The notes under the pieces were generated by a model. The model had not been told where the DNA came from. It saw nothing but the letters and a program-made list of their open reading frames with translations, and made no database searches. From positions 1-11,348 of the forward strand of contig CALCCV010000565.1 in NCBI GenBank assembly GCA_937900305.1: 11,348 nt of DNA, read 5' to 3'. The number at the start of each line of letters is the position of its first letter. Positions within the stretch are counted from its first letter, which is position 1. Below are positions 1-7,181 of this stretch, one piece after another. The DNA is from an uncultured Pseudobdellovibrionaceae bacterium. GTDB taxonomy: Bacteria > Bdellovibrionota > Bdellovibrionia > Bdellovibrionales > Bdellovibrionaceae. A program made the translations under genes and the position numbers.

Positions 1-121
1 GAGCTCGCCGCGCGATTGAGAAGTAAAATCTATTCGATATAAGTTGCTTCGTGGCCGCCAACCCTTGGACATTTTCTCATCCATGCGATAGTCAAACTCG
101 GGCCGAGGCAGCTATTGATGT

Positions 122-604
122 TCACTCATAGGTAGGTGCAAGGGCCGAACCACCAAAATAGTTCTCCATAACTTGACCGCGAGCTTCAACGATTTGTTTC
201 ACTTCTGTGACGTGGGGAACTAAATCACGACAAGTGCGATTGCGGTGATCTGCAATGGTCACCTGGCCAGAGATAGCACCCAATCCCTCCACTTGCTGAG
301 CTGTGATGATTTGGCTGCCGCAGCTCTCTTCAATGCTGATGATTTCATAATTCATTTGATACATCGGTTGCAAAGTGCAATCGCGACTGGGGCATTCTTT
401 TTTCAATAGATGGATGGTTACTTTTTTAGTCAAAGGATTCACTGCCAAAGTTCCTTGGTCTGCAGAAACCATCAATGGACTCGTACGCACTTCCGTCAAT
501 GAAGCGACTTGAGTGAAGTGGGCTGGATTTACGCGGCCAAAAGCTGTTGAGCTCAAAACGGTGATTGAAGACAAGATGATTGCTGTGATTGAGATAGATT
601 TCAT
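122..604 (-). CDS. Small exported protein of unknown function, four cysteines
   Basis: I do not recognise this 160-residue protein. Residues 1-23 look like a Sec signal peptide: Lys2, a hydrophobic core, and likely cleavage after Ala-Phe-Gly23. That leaves a soluble mature domain of about 137 residues in the periplasm or outside the cell. It has four cysteines (71, 76, 95, 125), an even number that could form two disulfides after export; C71 and C76 lie in a CPSRDC motif. No transmembrane segment follows the signal. The ATG at 604 is preceded by AAGGGG about seven bases upstream, and the signal peptide begins exactly there, which supports this start. The gene stands alone: nothing is clearly coupled downstream, and 312 bp separate it from the next minus-strand gene. 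That it is a real gene is fairly sure; its function is not. Confidence 0.75.
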   Translation of the reverse strand: MKSISITAIILSSITVLSSTAFGRVNPAHFTQVASLTEVRTSPLMVSADQGTLAVNPLTKKVTIHLLKKECPSRDCTLQPMYQMNYEIISIEESCGSQIITAQQVEGLGAISGQVTIADHRNRTCRDLVPHVTEVKQIVEARGQVMENYFGGSALAPTYE

Positions 605-671
605 AGACGTTCCCCTTTTTAAATCATTCGATTCGGTTATTAAATTAATACATCTGGATCATCATTCGCAG

Positions 672-699
672 AATTTACTTACGAAGAGCGGCTCTTCAA
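672..699 (-). promoter_or_regulatory. Candidate promoter with embedded palindrome upstream of the small exported gene
   Basis: On the minus strand, TTGAAG (699-694) and TAAATT (677-672) are separated by 16 bases and resemble sigma-70 -35 and -10 elements (4/6 matches each). A 15-bp palindrome, GAAGAGC-G-GCTCTTC (683-697), overlaps the -35 and fills most of the spacer, where a repressor would block polymerase. It would give a leader of roughly 60 bases before the ATG at 604. The palindrome is seen directly; the promoter and operator roles are inferred. Confidence 0.3.
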
Positions 700-733
700 T
701 AGATATGCCACACTGTCCGCTAGAAGTTGGATC

Positions 734-760
734 CTGAAGTGGCTTCTAAAGCCACTTCAG
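734..760. terminator. Strong stem-loop downstream of the membrane-protein operon
   Basis: A perfect 12-bp stem (734-745 pairing with 749-760) closes a three-base loop. It lies 157 bases beyond the stop codon of the minus-strand gene that ends at 917 and upstream of the promoter region for the gene at 604. It therefore sits where a terminator for the 2445-917 operon is expected. There is no immediate U-run on the minus strand; on the plus strand a short TTTT follows after six bases. It may be a non-canonical terminator or an mRNA 3'-end stabiliser. Confidence 0.5.
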
Positions 761-916
761 TGCGAATTTTAAGGATTTTCAAAAGACAGTTCCAATATGG
801 GATTCAACATTTTGAAATGACGGTGCCAGTGTGCAGCCATTCTTTGGGGCTCCATCCTTTCGTTGAGCATTGTTGAACCCGCTTTCGTCGTAGTAAGCCG
901 CGCAACGATTTCACAT

Positions 917-1813
917 CTATCGGTCTGCGTTCGCAGAGCTAGATAACTCACGCTGGGTGGCGAGTCCCTCTGCCAAGAGGCGATTCACAATTTCGAGTTT
1001 GTAGTCGGCCTGGTCTCGCGGAAGAGTTCCTTGGGAAACTCTGGATTCAAGCTCACCAATTTTATTTCTCAGTTGATCGATCAATAATAGGTTGGTTGTG
1101 AGAAGGCCTTGCCTGGATGTCGAGAGGCTCTCTTTAAAGGTGCTCATGTCAAAATTTTCGCGGACGCAATCTAAACTCGCGTTTTCTCCGCAACGCTCTT
1201 CTAAGCGATTTTTTTCCGAAAGCATCTGACGGCTGTCTTCTATAGTATGGTATCCAAAATAACCTAACACTGATATGTCCAAAACGATGCTCACTCGCCA
1301 GGCCCACACGCCAATTTTTGCAAACCAAGAAATCAAAGGTATTGGCACCAAGTTCCAGCTACCTACGGCCAGTGCCGAGCCCGCTGAATTGGCGGTCACC
1401 ACGTAAGAGGTAAAACTCGACTGAGAATTAGGATCATTCGGAAAACATTTTTTTATTGCATTTTTGTAACCGGAAGAGCTTAACAAGGCTAACTCAGATT
1501 TCGTATAGTCGGCTGAAGAAAACGTTAGCGAATTCATGAGCGATTCGTGCCGAATCGAGGTTAGAATTTCGGTGAATTTGTCAGAGGGGAAATACCCCGC
1601 TCGCAAGCGGTCTGACAATAGTGTATTTCCTTCTAAGTCATCTGAAGTTAAGCTGTGACAAGCTTCATAGGTCGCTTCATAGATTGCCACCGTGTTTGAA
1701 GTTGTTGAAGAAGCCAACGCGAAATCAATCGCAGAAAATAACGTTAAAGTAAAAGTTAAACTTAACGCCAAAAGCGGCCCCGTTAAAAAATAAATAATAT
1801 TTTTCAACATCAT
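917..1813 (-). CDS. Uncharacterised membrane protein, second gene of a two-gene operon
   Basis: I do not recognise a family for this 298-residue protein. Residues 5-35 form a hydrophobic signal peptide or anchor, with possible cleavage after Ala34. A soluble stretch of about 110 residues follows, containing C52 and C123. Residues 142-187 are hydrophobic and rich in Trp and aromatic residues, probably two membrane passes or a re-entrant hairpin. The C-terminal 110 residues are polar and helical, with C208 and C216. The start overlaps the stop of the preceding gene in an ATGA, so translation is probably coupled. Two consecutive ATG codons occur here, and the second could also serve. No strong ribosome binding site is visible, in keeping with coupling. 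The close pairing suggests that the two products act together, perhaps as an inner-membrane complex, but this is inference. Confidence 0.75.
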   Translation of the reverse strand: MMLKNIIYFLTGPLLALSLTFTLTLFSAIDFALASSTTSNTVAIYEATYEACHSLTSDDLEGNTLLSDRLRAGYFPSDKFTEILTSIRHESLMNSLTFSSADYTKSELALLSSSGYKNAIKKCFPNDPNSQSSFTSYVVTANSAGSALAVGSWNLVPIPLISWFAKIGVWAWRVSIVLDISVLGYFGYHTIEDSRQMLSEKNRLEERCGENASLDCVRENFDMSTFKESLSTSRQGLLTTNLLLIDQLRNKIGELESRVSQGTLPRDQADYKLEIVNRLLAEGLATQRELSSSANADR

Positions 1814-2445
1814 AGATCTTTGATTGTCTCTGCGGCCTCTTGGTGCTGAATGACGATTTGTAACGATTCTATTAAAGCCTCATAAGACGCTATCATTTCT
1901 TCAAGTTCGGTTTTATGGACCTGAACAAAAGTTTGGAGCCACTTGGTTGCGAGTCCGCTGATTACAATCAGAGCCGCTCCACCGATCTGAATCCGTGTTC
2001 CAATCTTTGTTTGGCGCGCTTCTTTTTGCATCGCAGCTTCCAATTGCTTTTTAGATCTCTCAAGGTCGGAGTGATAGGCACTTGATTTCGGTTCGGAGTC
2101 GGCGAACTTAGAATCTTCATACGCGAATTCGGCCGCCCGCTGAACTGCGTTTTTATTGATCTGCTTTTCAATGGCCGTCCACGCGAGACTCAGTGTCCCG
2201 ATGGCCGCCAACGAAATGCCGACGGTCATTTCCCTATCTTGTTTGTCATTCAGCTCAGTCAATTGTTTTTGAAGATCTTGAGAGGTCTCTATCAGCTCGA
2301 GGAGAAAGGTCCTTTGAAGCTCTAGATCGCATTCGGCGCCCTCGTGGCAAGGATCCTGTGGGGTATCGCCAAATACGAAGTTGGGGGAAGACAGAGGTAT
2401 TAAAAAACTGAGCAACACCAAAATATTTCGCGTTGAGCTTCGCAT
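1810..2445 (-). CDS. Uncharacterised membrane protein with coiled-coil segments, first gene of the operon
   Basis: No family is recognised for this 211-residue protein. Residues 1-26 resemble a signal peptide ending near Val-Phe-Gly. A short segment with C33 and C39 follows, then a polar helix (about 40-72) that looks able to form a coiled coil. Hydrophobic segments at about 74-92 and 152-170 are probable membrane helices; they flank a charged helical region of about 60 residues. The tail (about 177-205) is again amphipathic and Glu-rich. The ATG at 2445 has AGGAG six bases upstream. The gene ends inside the start of the next gene (ATGA overlap). The layout of two membrane helices plus long helices recalls small inner-membrane scaffolding proteins, but I cannot assign a function. 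Confidence 0.75.
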   Translation of the reverse strand: MRSSTRNILVLLSFLIPLSSPNFVFGDTPQDPCHEGAECDLELQRTFLLELIETSQDLQKQLTELNDKQDREMTVGISLAAIGTLSLAWTAIEKQINKNAVQRAAEFAYEDSKFADSEPKSSAYHSDLERSKKQLEAAMQKEARQTKIGTRIQIGGAALIVISGLATKWLQTFVQVHKTELEEMIASYEALIESLQIVIQHQEAAETIKDL

Positions 2446-2455
2446 GGAGATCTCC
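2446..2455 (-). promoter_or_regulatory. Perfect 10-bp palindrome adjoining the ribosome binding site
   Basis: GGAGATCTCC is a perfect palindrome directly before the ATG at 2445 on the minus strand. It contains most of the AGGAG that serves as the ribosome binding site. If it folded or bound a protein it would hide the Shine-Dalgarno sequence. A ten-base palindrome with no loop cannot form a stable intramolecular hairpin as it stands, so it may also be chance. Confidence 0.3.
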
Positions 2456-2872
2456 TGACTGAATTGTCGACTCTAAGAGATGCAAATGGGAGTCCCGCTG
2501 GACGAGCGTTTTAGGGGATTTCCGTGGCCCGTTTTCTTCCATGGGCCTCTTCTGCGAAGCCTGATGTTTAGATTTTTGACGGAAGAAGTGAAAGGGGCGA
2601 CATTTAGGAAGCCTGCTCCCAACTTATGAGAGTGTCGGGTGTCGATCTGGAGTCGTGATTTCTAGGAGGTCTCCCCCAGTTTCAGAAAGTGAAGCCCCAA
2701 CCATCGGTTCTAGGAGGAAGGTTTTATAGTTTCGATAGTTCTAGAGAGAAATCATTTCAGTGGTTTCATTCCTTCAAGCATTATCAACAGCTTGTGACTA
2801 AAATGTGCGGCTGTTAGCAATCTATCGGACGATGCTCGACACAAGTAGAGTAGAGAATTTCGGCTAGTTTGA

Positions 2873-2899
2873 TTAAGTTTGAGACGAATTTTCCGATAG
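2873..2899 (+). promoter_or_regulatory. Sigma-28 (FliA)-like promoter of the cheA operon
   Basis: TTAAGTTT (2873-2880) and TCCGATAG (2892-2899) are separated by exactly 11 bases. This matches the enterobacterial FliA consensus TAAAGTTT-N11-GCCGATAA at 7/8 and 6/8 positions, with the CCGATA core intact. Sigma-28 promoters usually start a few bases beyond the -10 box, so transcription should begin near 2905-2908, at or next to the cheA ATG (2907). This places the chemotaxis operon in the late flagellar regulon. Confidence 0.75.
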
Positions 2900-2906
2900 A
2901 TTTCCT

Positions 2907-4637
2907 ATGTTTGATTTCGAAGATGATTTAAAATTGGCCTTTCTCGATGAGGCTCAGTCGCTTTTAGACGAAACCGAGGCCGCATTCATTTCGCTCGACG
3001 AAGGAGATCGATCACCAGAGCTGATCGACAAGATTTTTCGTCTGGCTCATAATTTCAAAGGCTCGGCGAAAACCGTGGGTTTGGTCCATCTTTCTAATTT
3101 TGGCCATTTGTTTGAAGAAGTACTAACGCAATTGAAAAAAGGTGCACTCACGCCCGAAAAGGCGGTTTGCACGGTCCTGCTGACGACCCTTGACAATTTC
3201 AAAGCTTACGTGGCTGGACTTAAGGTCGATCTGACTTATGTCCATGATGTTAGCGAGATCTCTTTGAAACTTAACGCTCTTAAAGATGGAACTTCGGCCG
3301 TTGCCGCGATGGCGGTTGCTCCTCCGGAGATTGAAGTTGGCGAGTCGCGAGCTGAGGTGGAGCCAGCAGAATTAGCCAAAGCTAAAGAGGTTGCTAATTT
3401 TCAAGCAGAGCCCCTCATCGAAACGCGGGTCAAAGCAGTGGAGGAAGAAACCCTAAAGGTTGGTCGCAAAAAACTGGATACGTTATTAAATTTGATTGGT
3501 GAGTTGGTCGTCAACCAAAGTATGGTGGCTGGCTTTCGAGACCAAAATGATTTGCAAAATCCAATGGCCATTCAAACTTTAAACGTCATGGAAAAAATTG
3601 TTTTAGATATCCAAGGCATTTCGACAGCTTTACGGATGACACCGATCAGTCCTCTGTTTCAAAAGTTGAAACGAATTGCGAGAGACGCTGGTCAAAATCT
3701 GGAAAAGACAATTCAGTTCGTGACCGAAGGCGAGCATGTCGAAGTTGACAAGATAGTTTTGGAAAAAATATCGGATCCCCTCACTCACTTGGTTCGCAAT
3801 GCCGTCGATCATGGAATTGAAACCGACAGCGAACGCATGGCGTGTGGAAAGTCTGCGAAATCCATCGTCACCTTGAGTTCGGTGCAAAAAGAAGATCGAA
3901 TCGTCATTACTCTCAGTGACAATGGACGCGGAATGAATCCCCAAAAGCTGATTGCCAAGGCGGTCGAAAAGGGTCTGATACCGGCCAATGAAAAATTGTC
4001 GGATGAGCAGGCTTATTCGCTCATTTTTAAGCCTGGATTTTCAACCAAAGAGCAAGTCACGGATATGTCGGGCCGAGGAGTAGGCATGGATGTGGTGCAA
4101 ACGGCTATCAGTGCCTTGCATGGTCACATTTCTATTGCAACCAAGTTCGGAGAAGGAACGCAATTTACGATTTCCCTTCCGTTATCAATGTCGATCATCG
4201 CGGGAATGTTAGTCGGAATTGATCAAAAAAAATATGTAGTTCCTATTTCTCAGCTGGTAGAAACGGTAGAGTTGAATCATTTTCGAATTGAAAGTTCAAC
4301 GGGTCGGGGCCAAATGTTTAAACTTCGCGAAGATGTAATCCCACTCTATTCTTTGCCCCGGTTGCTACACCCATCTATCTTTGCGGCGAATGAATTCGGA
4401 GCTGTGCGGGAAAGTTCGCATCGGCCAGCCCTGATCACGGCACTCAACGGCAAAAAATTTGCGTTTGAGATTGATCAGATATTTGGGCAACAGCAGATTG
4501 TTCTAAAGAAATTAGGTTATGAAATTCAAGAACTGCCAGGAATTGTGGCCGGTGCCATTTTGAATACGGGTGAACCTGGTTTCGTCCTCAATTTGGCGGA
4601 TTTTTTGCACGAAGGGAGCGCCAGTGAAGCCGCTTAG
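2907..4637 (+). CDS. cheA: Chemotaxis histidine kinase CheA, without a recognisable P2 domain
   Basis: This cytoplasmic kinase autophosphorylates on histidine under receptor control and passes the phosphate to receiver domains. The 576 residues read in order as: P1/Hpt domain (about 1-125) with H48 in HNFKGS as the phosphorylation site; an Ala/Glu-rich linker (about 130-180); P3 dimerisation helices (about 184-265, with LIGELVVNQSMV); P4 ATPase (about 266-426) with N-box HLVRNAVDHGIE (294-305), G1 DNGRGM (338-343), F-box FKPGFST (374-380) and G2 GRGVGMDVV (389-397); and a CheW-like P5 domain (about 427-568). The linker seems too short and low in complexity to hold a P2 CheY-docking domain. 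All kinase motifs look intact. The start matches the usual MxDFE-type opening of CheA; there is no Shine-Dalgarno sequence, and a sigma-28 promoter ends eight bases upstream. The stop overlaps the cheW start by 14 bases. Confidence 0.97.
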   Translation: MFDFEDDLKLAFLDEAQSLLDETEAAFISLDEGDRSPELIDKIFRLAHNFKGSAKTVGLVHLSNFGHLFEEVLTQLKKGALTPEKAVCTVLLTTLDNFKAYVAGLKVDLTYVHDVSEISLKLNALKDGTSAVAAMAVAPPEIEVGESRAEVEPAELAKAKEVANFQAEPLIETRVKAVEEETLKVGRKKLDTLLNLIGELVVNQSMVAGFRDQNDLQNPMAIQTLNVMEKIVLDIQGISTALRMTPISPLFQKLKRIARDAGQNLEKTIQFVTEGEHVEVDKIVLEKISDPLTHLVRNAVDHGIETDSERMACGKSAKSIVTLSSVQKEDRIVITLSDNGRGMNPQKLIAKAVEKGLIPANEKLSDEQAYSLIFKPGFSTKEQVTDMSGRGVGMDVVQTAISALHGHISIATKFGEGTQFTISLPLSMSIIAGMLVGIDQKKYVVPISQLVETVELNHFRIESSTGRGQMFKLREDVIPLYSLPRLLHPSIFAANEFGAVRESSHRPALITALNGKKFAFEIDQIFGQQQIVLKKLGYEIQELPGIVAGAILNTGEPGFVLNLADFLHEGSASEAA

Positions 4638-5130
4638 TTCCTCACAAAAGGCTTTGAGCGATGCATTTGCGAGTGCCGAAGAAAATGCTTTGAGTTTTAT
4701 TATTTTTAAAATTGGTGGAGAGATCTATGGCACGCCTCTTTTGACCACCAGGGAAGTTATTCGTCATCGCGAAATCAAGCCGACTCCCTATATGGTGCCG
4801 CACTTCAAGGGAGTGATCAATTTGCGAGGGCAAATTGTCAGCGTCATTGATCTGCGGATAAAATTTCAACTGCCTTGCGATGAATCTCAAAGTTTGATTT
4901 TAATTGTCGAAAGTGAGCACGGACTGCTTGGCGCTGTGGTCGACGACCTCGTGAGTGTGGAAACAATTCAGCAGACACAGATCGATCAGACCGCTTCTAT
5001 CGAAACAAAAGTTCCAGTGGAGTTTTTTCTTGGCATCGCGAAATTGGAAGACCGTCTGGTAAATATGGTGGACATCTCTGGTTGTTTGTCATCGGAAGAT
5101 TTGCGAGTGCTGGCGTCGTCGGCTTCTTGA
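4624..5130 (+). CDS. cheW: Chemotaxis coupling protein CheW
   Basis: CheW bridges the chemoreceptor tips to the P5 domain of CheA in the cytoplasmic signalling array. The product has 168 residues, the usual size. A single CheW fold spans about residues 15-160. It has the typical opening (FIIFKIGGEIYGTPLLTTREV), the conserved centre around GVINLRGQIVSVIDLR, and the VVDDLVSVETI stretch before the last strands. I chose GTG at 4624 because AGGGAG lies five bases upstream and the protein then begins just before the conserved fold. An ATG 54 bases earlier, inside cheA, would add 18 unrelated residues. The start overlaps the end of cheA by 14 bases, which points to translational coupling and matched dosage of kinase and coupler. 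The receptor gene follows after 35 bp. Confidence 0.95.
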   Translation: MKPLSSSQKALSDAFASAEENALSFIIFKIGGEIYGTPLLTTREVIRHREIKPTPYMVPHFKGVINLRGQIVSVIDLRIKFQLPCDESQSLILIVESEHGLLGAVVDDLVSVETIQQTQIDQTASIETKVPVEFFLGIAKLEDRLVNMVDISGCLSSEDLRVLASSAS

Positions 5131-5165
5131 TTTAAGTTTTTAGTTTTTTGAAAAGGTAGGACTGT

Positions 5166-7181
5166 GTGAATATTCGACTTTCTTTTAGGATGAAATTACA
5201 ACTGGTTTTGATTGCCGTAAGTCTGACGGCTGTTACTTTTTTTGTGCTGCAAGTGCAACAGTCTTCAGTTGCGGTCCGAGCAGGAAAAGTTTTGCAGTTA
5301 AAAACTGCCACTGAAGGATTGATGGACAAAATCGATCGGAATCTCTTTGAGCGCTACGGAGACGTACAAGCCTACGCCTTGTCAGAGTCCGCTCGCAGCG
5401 GAGATACTGAACGCATTGTTCATTTCATCAACGACATGATGGTGACTTACTCACCAATTTATGACTTGATGATTGTGACCAACGACAAAGGGATTGTTAT
5501 TGGAGTTTCGACCAAAAATAAAAATGGAGAAGAAATTTTTTCGACGCCGTTGATTGGCGCAAATATGTCAAAAACAGCGTGGTTTAAAAAATCGATTTCA
5601 GGAGACCTCGAACCTGGTGTGTCTTTCGTGGAAGATTTGCACAACGATCCTTTGGTGGCAAAACTGGCTTCGACTAACGGTAGAGTTATGAATTTTTCGG
5701 CACCCATCCGAGATAAAGAGACTGGAAAAATTCTTGGTGTTTGGTCAAACAGGATGAGCTGGGTGGACGTTATTGAAGCCATCACGAAAGAAGAGGCCGA
5801 GAAATTAAAAAGTGAGCAGGTGGCTTTTTCGTTTCCTTATCTGATCAATGGGGCGGGAACGTATCTCTTTCATCCCAAGGGAGCCGAATTTGAATTGAAG
5901 AAAAAGGCGCCGGTGTCGCCGGTGGGAGCTTCGGAAACTTTACATTTTGAGACGGATGGATTTTCGGGTGAAGTTTTAGAAGCACATGCGAAATCAAAAG
6001 GGTATGCGACTTTTCCGGGAACGGGATGGGACGCGCGGATGCAGATTCCCGCAAGTGATCCACAAACCGAAGCAAATAGCAAAATGATAGGGCTAGCCCT
6101 CGGATTGATTTTTTTGGCGAACGTGCTGGCCTTTTGGATCATCCGTCGCATGAGTGGCTCCTTTGAGCGAGTTGTTGCCCAGATGACGAAAGAGTCCCAG
6201 GATTTGACTTTAGCGGCTGAACAAATCTCCTCAGCCTCGCAGAGACTATCGAGCGCCGCAACAGAACAGGCCGCTGCCATCGAAGAGACTGCGGCGAGCA
6301 TGGAGGAAATTACATCGATGTTGGGCCAAACGACTCAAAATGCCGGACATTGCAAAGAGCTTTCTGATGAAGGGCAAGGAGAAGTCGAGCGTGGAAAAGA
6401 AGTCATCGGTAAAATGTCATCTGCGATGGAAGAAATTGCGACGGCAAATTCTAAACTTGATCGTTTGGTTGGATTGATCGAAGACATCAAAGAAAAAACG
6501 CGAATCATCAACGATATCGTTAGTGAAACTCGATTGCTTTCGTTCAATGCTTCTATCGAGGCTGCGCGAGCGGGAGTGCATGGCAAAGGTTTTGCGGTGG
6601 TGGCCGATGAAGTCGGAAAACTCGCTGCGATCAGCGGTAAAGCTGCGGGTGAAATTCGCAATTTGCTAGAGTCTTCGAAGCAGGAGGTGGTGCTGGTAGT
6701 GAAGGACACTCAAGAGCGCGTTCAACTGGGCAAGTCGATTTCGCACGAATGCGAAGTCGCATTTAACACAATGGGACAATCGTTTGAACGAGTGAATGAA
6801 TTGGTTCGAACCATTGCCAACGCTTCGAAAGAACAAGAACTCGGAGTTAAACAAACCAATCGAGCCATGGCTGAAATGGACAAAGTTACCCAGAGCAACT
6901 CGCGTGGTGCTGAGTTTCTTTCGCAGCAGTCACATAAATTGTTTGCAGGCGCAGGCGTCTTGAATTCTTCCATCGAAGCCATTCGCAATATCGTTGTCGG
7001 TGCAAGCGATAGGTTCATCACAAAAGGACACAAATCTGCAGTGGAAGGATCTGAAGTTGCGGTAGCGCCTGCAGCTTCGTCCCATAGCTCCACGGCTGGC
7101 GCAGGAGCCGAACCGAGTGCCTTTGATGGGCCCGGAGTGAATGTCACTCGCGGTGATAGCCGTTGGAAGGATGTTGGCTAA
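5166..7181 (+). CDS. Methyl-accepting chemotaxis protein, periplasmic sensor, no HAMP
   Basis: This inner-membrane chemoreceptor has 671 residues. TM1 lies at about 11-30, and a periplasmic ligand domain of about 275 residues (about 31-305) is likely dCache-like from its length and its MIVTNDKGIVIGVS and FSAPIRDKETGKILG strands. TM2 is at about 307-326. The cytoplasmic signalling domain starts about 20 residues later, leaving no room for a normal HAMP. The hairpin tip (about 453-470) keeps N461, E465 and R468 of NASIEAARAG, and GFAVVADEVGKLA follows. A methylation consensus (AAxxEExxAS) is visible at 369-378. The tail (about 621-660) is a flexible Ser/Ala/Gly linker ending in DSRWKDVG, possibly a docking tag for the adaptation enzyme. 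GTG at 5166 has GGTAGGA just upstream; an ATG at 5190 is the alternative. The last 41 bases overlap the next gene. Confidence 0.95.
   Translation: MNIRLSFRMKLQLVLIAVSLTAVTFFVLQVQQSSVAVRAGKVLQLKTATEGLMDKIDRNLFERYGDVQAYALSESARSGDTERIVHFINDMMVTYSPIYDLMIVTNDKGIVIGVSTKNKNGEEIFSTPLIGANMSKTAWFKKSISGDLEPGVSFVEDLHNDPLVAKLASTNGRVMNFSAPIRDKETGKILGVWSNRMSWVDVIEAITKEEAEKLKSEQVAFSFPYLINGAGTYLFHPKGAEFELKKKAPVSPVGASETLHFETDGFSGEVLEAHAKSKGYATFPGTGWDARMQIPASDPQTEANSKMIGLALGLIFLANVLAFWIIRRMSGSFERVVAQMTKESQDLTLAAEQISSASQRLSSAATEQAAAIEETAASMEEITSMLGQTTQNAGHCKELSDEGQGEVERGKEVIGKMSSAMEEIATANSKLDRLVGLIEDIKEKTRIINDIVSETRLLSFNASIEAARAGVHGKGFAVVADEVGKLAAISGKAAGEIRNLLESSKQEVVLVVKDTQERVQLGKSISHECEVAFNTMGQSFERVNELVRTIANASKEQELGVKQTNRAMAEMDKVTQSNSRGAEFLSQQSHKLFAGAGVLNSSIEAIRNIVVGASDRFITKGHKSAVEGSEVAVAPAASSHSSTAGAGAEPSAFDGPGVNVTRGDSRWKDVG

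Larger units (their letters stand above)
605..916. other. Intergenic region, 312 bp
   Basis: This stretch holds the promoter-proximal region of the exported gene (an AT-rich block near 635-650 and the 683-697 palindrome) and the 12-bp stem-loop at 734-760. Between 761 and 916 I see no convincing gene. A 60-codon minus-strand frame running into 769 overlaps the real gene end, has no ribosome binding site, and looks like chance. Confidence 0.5.
2446..2906. other. Divergent intergenic region, 461 bp, upstream of cheA
   Basis: No gene is supported here. It separates the minus-strand membrane-protein operon from cheA. Recognisable contents are the palindrome at 2446-2455, two direct copies of TTCTAGGAGG (2660-2669 and 2708-2717) with a third TTCTAG at 2739-2744, an 11-bp palindrome GAAATCATTTC (2748-2758), an 11-bp inverted repeat (2819-2829 with 2892-2902), and the sigma-28-like promoter of cheA (2873-2899). 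The two AGGAGG copies look like ribosome binding sites, but no start codon follows at a suitable distance. No clear promoter for the minus-strand operon was found. Confidence 0.5.

Noticed and set aside
1..84. Minus-strand frame open from an ATG at 84 to the left edge (28 codons, amino acids of plausible composition)
   Set aside because: It has no ribosome binding site and is cut by the window edge. A competing plus-strand frame also runs in from the edge and stops at 42, so neither direction can be supported.
915..925. Minus-strand ACCGATAG at the end of the membrane protein gene, like a sigma-28 -10 box
   Set aside because: There is no TAAAGTTT-like element 11 bases upstream, and the sequence is explained as the last codons of the gene.
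769..951. 60-codon minus-strand frame overlapping the end of the membrane protein gene
   Set aside because: It overlaps a real coding end by 35 bases, lacks a ribosome binding site, and has no recognisable features.
4570..4623. Earlier ATG start for cheW
   Set aside because: It lies deep inside cheA and would add 18 residues not seen in CheW; the GTG at 4624 has a good Shine-Dalgarno sequence.
5131..5165. TTAAGTTT-like sequence before the receptor gene, resembling a sigma-28 -35 element
   Set aside because: No CCGATA-like -10 element follows at 11 bases; the gap is short and the genes are probably cotranscribed.
6335..7147. Long minus-strand open frames within the receptor gene
   Set aside because: They are antisense shadows of the strongly supported receptor coding region and have no recognisable protein features.
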